From JAEUSG01 sp964590225 (lineage in GTDB: Bacteria > Fibrobacterota > OXYB2-FULL-49-7 > JAEUSG01), in the NCBI GenBank assembly GCA_964590225.1, contig CAZPWS010000001.1, positions 1 to 64,000 of the forward strand: a stretch of 64,000 nucleotides of DNA. The letters are read 5' to 3'. A program made the position numbers and the translations under genes. Below are positions 60,311-64,000 of the stretch, in pieces (the first letter of the stretch is position 1; every line of letters begins with the position of its first letter). Below the pieces are notes generated by a model. The model was not told where the DNA came from and ran no database searches. It saw only the letters and a program-made list of their open reading frames with translations.

Positions 60311-62161
60311 ATGAGACACTTTTCACTGGTTCAGGCTTTGGTTTTTTGGACATTGACCGCTTCAGCTTTTTCGTTAAACGACACAAGTTTATATAAAATT
60401 GAGTTCATAAGCCCTGATACTTCTTATTATTCTGCCGACTCTCTTAGAATTGCGGTAAGTTTGTCAAATCAGATAAATGGTCCTGCAATTGGAAAAAATG
60501 TCCTGCTCACAGTGAGAGCAATTAGCGGAACAGGTATAGGTAGCTCATCAACAATTGTAAATCAACAGTCAATGACAGATATGGAAAATGGTACATATAC
60601 CTATCAAGCCATTGATATATCGACTTCAGCGGCTTCGTCATATGAAATACGGGTGAGGGCGACAGGAGATGGTAACCAAAGAATTGAAAAGAGAATTTTG
60701 GTAGTGCACGATACTACCGCTGGAGATGCAGTAACTCCATGGAAAATTGAGATTACAAATCTTGAGCCAACATTAAATGGAGACTCTTCAATTGTTGTTG
60801 TTGCAAAGATAACTGGGGCATCCGGTTCTGGACTTGCCGGCCAATCAGTTATGTTGAGTATTCTCGACAGCTCTAATCAACCTTTGTCAAGTCTTGGCGG
60901 ATTAATGGCCGGAACAGGTAATGGATTTTATCAGAGTACAATAAGTTCTTCTCTTCTCATAAATGGGGCGGACTACATTTTTAGTGCCGTAACTCTTTCG
61001 CAGCCTTCTCTTTACGGTCAGATATGCTGCGAAATATACAAGGAAGTCATACACCCTCCGGAGATTATACAAATTGAGCCGGAAACAACAACCGTCCGCC
61101 GTCCAGAATTAAAATGGCATCCAGTTGAGGGAGCAGAAACATACACTATTCAGCTTGACACCTTTAGCCGCTTTCCCGCACCTATTCTTTCTGTTCCAAC
61201 ATCCGACACCTCATACACACCAACTATAAACCTTCCAATGCGAACTATTTACTGGCGTGTAAGCAGCAGCCGCTCTCCACTCCTCTATTCTGAAACAGGA
61301 TCCTTCACTATAATTGATGGTAATGTTCCCATTCCTGTTCCAGTAATCCCAGATCCAACGACAAACAGGCGCCCAACCCTTTCATGGTCAACTGTTATCG
61401 GCACAGAAACTTATATGCTCCAGATTGATACAACTATACTCTTTTCCAATCCGCTCTTTTCTATTCCAACATCCGACACCACTTTCACTTCTACGGTTGA
61501 CTTGCCAATTAAAAAAATATACTGGCGTGTCAAGTCTGACTTAAGCGAAAAATATTCATCAACCAGCTCATTTACCATCCAAGCGGATACAATACCTTCT
61601 TTATTTCGCTTTTATGGTGACACTCTCGCGGAAAGACGGCCGTTATTCCGATGGAATACAATAGAAAGGGCTACGGCCTACACGATTCAAATAAGCCACA
61701 CAAGAAATTTTTCCAACATTCAGATATCTACTCCCCTAAGCGATACCATTTATTCACCACTCATCAATCTTGATACTGCCAGTAAATACTTCTGGAGAGT
61801 AAGCAGCGACCTGAACAATTCTATATTCAGCTCAGCCGATAGCTTTATAATCATTATCCGTCCTACTGATGCTGAGAATAAATTTATAGCCTCAATGGCT
61901 CCAACACTCACCATTGCGCCAAATCCAGCAAGCGGAGCAGCATCAATTGCTCTCAGTGGATTAGCTTCCCATTCAGGTGTTGTTCTCTTTAAGATATATG
62001 ACCTTACCGGCAAGCTTGTAACAGAAATTAATGGAATTAAGCGAAATGGCCAATTTGTGGCGACATGGAGCAGTAATAGTGTTCAGGCCACTGGAGTTTA
62101 TGTAATACGAACAGATATTAACGGTAAATTGCTTGAAAGAAAACTTTTTTTATTGAAATAA
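60311..62161 (+). CDS. Secreted T9SS cargo with fibronectin-like repeats and C-terminal sorting domain
   Basis: From the ATG at 60311 (AAGGGGG upstream) the product has 616 residues. Residues 1-20 form a signal peptide (VQALVFWTLTASAFS). The middle has three related repeats with RRPELKWHPVEGAETYTIQL, NRRPTLSWSTVIGTETYMLQ and RRPLFRWNTIERATAYTIQI, followed by YWRVSS-type ends, resembling FnIII-like sandwich repeats. The last about 86 residues (PTLTIAPNPASGAASIAL, YDLTGKLV, GVYVIR, ERKLFLLK) are a type IX secretion C-terminal sorting domain. It is thus exported across the outer membrane by SprA-type machinery. Binding target unknown. Confidence 0.85.
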   Translation: MRHFSLVQALVFWTLTASAFSLNDTSLYKIEFISPDTSYYSADSLRIAVSLSNQINGPAIGKNVLLTVRAISGTGIGSSSTIVNQQSMTDMENGTYTYQAIDISTSAASSYEIRVRATGDGNQRIEKRILVVHDTTAGDAVTPWKIEITNLEPTLNGDSSIVVVAKITGASGSGLAGQSVMLSILDSSNQPLSSLGGLMAGTGNGFYQSTISSSLLINGADYIFSAVTLSQPSLYGQICCEIYKEVIHPPEIIQIEPETTTVRRPELKWHPVEGAETYTIQLDTFSRFPAPILSVPTSDTSYTPTINLPMRTIYWRVSSSRSPLLYSETGSFTIIDGNVPIPVPVIPDPTTNRRPTLSWSTVIGTETYMLQIDTTILFSNPLFSIPTSDTTFTSTVDLPIKKIYWRVKSDLSEKYSSTSSFTIQADTIPSLFRFYGDTLAERRPLFRWNTIERATAYTIQISHTRNFSNIQISTPLSDTIYSPLINLDTASKYFWRVSSDLNNSIFSSADSFIIIIRPTDAENKFIASMAPTLTIAPNPASGAASIALSGLASHSGVVLFKIYDLTGKLVTEINGIKRNGQFVATWSSNSVQATGVYVIRTDINGKLLERKLFLLK

Positions 62162-62177
62162 GGAAGCTTGAAAAAAG

Positions 62178-62207
62178 AAGGCTCTAAGTTTATCGCTATA
62201 GAGCCTT
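62178..62207. terminator. Bidirectional terminator-like hairpin
   Basis: AAGGCTCTA (62178-62186) and TAGAGCCTT (62199-62207) form a 9-base stem with a 12-base loop. On the plus strand it ends the cargo gene but lacks a long T-run; on the minus strand it is followed by CTTTTTTC. Two more short hairpins follow (62221-62238 and 62250-62269). Confidence 0.5.
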
Positions 62208-62379
62208 AATTATATCCACTGCTCTTACTGGAAAGAGCATTTCTAAAAAGTGACAAATATCTGTGTCACTGTGAACAATCCTGAATAATATCGTTCGATT
62301 ACTGCTAAACATTATATTAGCAAAGCTGGTTATTTTGCGATTTTTATTAATAAATAGAACAACGATGCAGAGATGAACA

Positions 62380-64000
62380 ATGGTACTAATTCCTTTAATG
62401 GCGCTTTTGATTGCTTATAAAGATGCAAGTCCGACTATTACCCACATTTTAGATTCGTGGGAAGGGATAGGAAATGTTAGTCTTATACTGCGCTTTGACG
62501 ATGCTGATAATGGTGATGGAATGAGTGATGGTGCAATAAGCGTAAAAGCAGTTGATTCGGAAGGTATTCGAGGCATTCAATACACCTTTCAAGGAACCAT
62601 GCAGGAAGGTCAACAATATTCTATCGAAACGGCAGTGTATAATTATACTTCGTCTTTTGTTCGGTATCGTGTACAACTGTTTAGACCTATTGATTCTACG
62701 GTACTTGTTCAAAGCAACAGAATAACCATTACTGGAAATATTACTGAACCAGTCATAACAACCTTATCTTATACAGCATTACAAGAGGACGCTGGAAAAG
62801 CATTACAGCTTCGCTATATACGGGATGATGATGGACATACCGCACGAGCGTTTGCGGTCGACATAGCAACACTAAATGGCAATCCATTGCCTTCTTTCCG
62901 ACAGGTTTTTTGGCCAAAACCTGTTATCGATATTCCAAGTGTAGCACCAACCAAACGTGACAGTATTGAGATTGATAGTATTCTTGTAAAAATGTTAAGG
63001 TATATGATTGGTACTACTCCTCCGACAAGTTCACAATTAGCTGCCGCAGTAACTGCCTACAATGAGCAAAACATAACCGTTAATAATTATTACTCAATTT
63101 CTGGTAAAGAACACACTCTATTTGATTCATGGAAAGAAGCAGATTATCTGAAAACATTTGCCAGATATCTTGTTTTAAATCCAACAGATACAACGGTTGC
63201 AACGATGGCTATTAACACAGTCTGGCTCTTTTGTGATCAATTTTACAAAGGCATGCTACCTCTTGACTACATCAACTATTATTACAAACTTCTTGCCGCA
63301 CCTGCTGTTTTCCTTTTGAGCTACTTAAACGAGTGGCAGTTCAATCTTTTTTATTACTCTTTGTATAAACACAGCAGAAACATGGTTTTTTTCTGGTCAC
63401 CTGAATATGTTACCGGCCAGACAACGACAGGTGCAATTAATATTGACGATATCGGCAATATCTCCGACATACAGCTTGTATTTGGACTTTGTCGTAATTC
63501 TTATGAAGAAAAAATTCAGTGGCTGAAAGGCTTTAACAGATATTATGAACGGTTTTTAACATATTCACCGGCTACATCCGATGGCATCAAGTCTGATGGT
63601 TCAAGCTTCCATCATCAATCAGCACTTAACAATTATACATACAACTACAATACCTTAATGCGAATAGTTGATATTTTAGATGGAGCTCAATTTCAAATCT
63701 CGCAAAAGGCCTACCTTGTTTTACGAGATGCTATATACACACAGCTGATTCTTGCTAATGATAATGTCGAACCACTGTCTATGACCTGTCGCCATCCGCA
63801 GGCACGACATATAGCCCCAAGCAGAGATGCGATAAGACAACTCGCGGTTACAGGCGGAAAAATAATGGGAATGAATGGTCCCGATACCATACTGGCAAAA
63901 GCCTGTGTCAGAATGTGGGGAGCCGACCCAAGATTCGTTGGCATATCGGCCGAATCGCCGCAGGGGTTTTTCCAGTTTAACTATCATGTAGCTGGCGCCT
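62380..64000 (+). CDS. Chondroitinase/PL8-like polysaccharide lyase (partial, runs off the window)
   Basis: The frame is open from the ATG at 62380 (AGAG upstream; a stop lies just before) to the window edge, about 540 codons. The N-terminus MVLIPLMALLIAYKDA is a weak hydrophobic signal-like segment without strong basic residues. The first 150 residues look like a carbohydrate-binding beta domain (SLILRFDDADNGDG). From about 200, helical-toroid segments appear. GIKSDGSSFHHQSALNNYTY, QISQKAYLVLRDAIYTQLIL and GFFQFNYHVAGA resemble chondroitin AC/ABC lyase family 8. It would cleave acidic glycosaminoglycan-like chains. The C-terminus and any sorting domain are outside the window. Confidence 0.7.
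   Translation, partial: MVLIPLMALLIAYKDASPTITHILDSWEGIGNVSLILRFDDADNGDGMSDGAISVKAVDSEGIRGIQYTFQGTMQEGQQYSIETAVYNYTSSFVRYRVQLFRPIDSTVLVQSNRITITGNITEPVITTLSYTALQEDAGKALQLRYIRDDDGHTARAFAVDIATLNGNPLPSFRQVFWPKPVIDIPSVAPTKRDSIEIDSILVKMLRYMIGTTPPTSSQLAAAVTAYNEQNITVNNYYSISGKEHTLFDSWKEADYLKTFARYLVLNPTDTTVATMAINTVWLFCDQFYKGMLPLDYINYYYKLLAAPAVFLLSYLNEWQFNLFYYSLYKHSRNMVFFWSPEYVTGQTTTGAINIDDIGNISDIQLVFGLCRNSYEEKIQWLKGFNRYYERFLTYSPATSDGIKSDGSSFHHQSALNNYTYNYNTLMRIVDILDGAQFQISQKAYLVLRDAIYTQLILANDNVEPLSMTCRHPQARHIAPSRDAIRQLAVTGGKIMGMNGPDTILAKACVRMWGADPRFVGISAESPQGFFQFNYHVAGA

Noticed and set aside
1..64000. CRISPR arrays, insertion sequences, tRNA and rRNA genes
   Set aside because: No regular repeats, transposase-like proteins, terminal inverted repeats, cloverleaf or rRNA-like sequences were seen in the intergenic gaps.

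Overview
This window reads as one contiguous piece of chromosome from a Gram-negative bacterium of the FCB group, most likely a Fibrobacterota-type (Chitinispirillum/Chitinivibrio-like) organism. That placement is an inference. It rests on parts of a type IX secretion system (a 2174-residue SprA-like translocon, a PorV/PorQ-like barrel protein, and a secreted protein with a C-terminal sorting domain), a YkuD L,D-transpeptidase, an isolated flgB, and a SpoT-type Rel enzyme next to a giant coiled-coil protein. Base composition looks mildly AT-rich and fairly even. I see no insertion sequences, CRISPR arrays, tRNA or rRNA genes. Gene density is high, and no gene-free stretch exceeds about 300 bases.

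Layout. 1-5.3 kb: a TPR membrane protein (cut by the window edge), two HAD phosphatases, a GT4 glycosyltransferase and a glycogen-debranching-type glucosidase. 5.3-9.5 kb: a DUF2934 mini-protein, then a compact operon of lysine 2,3-aminomutase, two Ddl-like ATP-grasp ligases and a GNAT acetyltransferase, which looks like a small-molecule pathway built on beta-lysine. 9.5-13.4 kb: a sugar-linked patch (URO-D family protein with a tiny Fis-like HTH ORF, AraC regulator, 3-TM PQ-loop-like protein, rhamnulokinase). 13.4-16.7 kb: ffh-rpsP-rimM-trmD-rplS. 16.9-22.3 kb: a three-gene flavin/NAD(P)H redox operon. 22.3-25.9 kb: purD-purE-tsaC-LMW phosphatase-DUF3108. 26.0-35.3 kb: PorV-like, L,D-transpeptidase, coiled coil, rel, an unknown gene, pyrF and prs.

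35.3-50.2 kb (minus strand): HIT protein, rplU-rpmA, RNase G, SprA, rpsF-rpsR-DUF2232-rplI, rplY-pth, folD-xseA. The pth gene is split by a one-base frame change at an A10 run. 50.2-51.6 kb: a 2x[4Fe-4S] ferredoxin coupled to a geranylgeranyl-reductase-family flavoprotein. 52.1-60.2 kb (plus strand): a strong promoter and a leader with two tandem intrinsic terminators precede DUF4914 (P-loop, PEPCK-like), purC, sua5, a chorismate-synthase-like protein lacking the usual catalytic residues, an MFS transporter, flgB and prmA. 60.3-64 kb: a T9SS cargo protein and the start of a chondroitinase-like (PL8) lyase.

The two regions most likely to hold undescribed biology are the KamA/ATP-grasp/ATP-grasp/GNAT operon (5.7-9.5 kb) and the attenuator-led DUF4914/chorismate-synthase-like cluster (52.1-58.8 kb). 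Starts were chosen from Shine-Dalgarno position, overlap and family alignment; many genes here use GTG or TTG.
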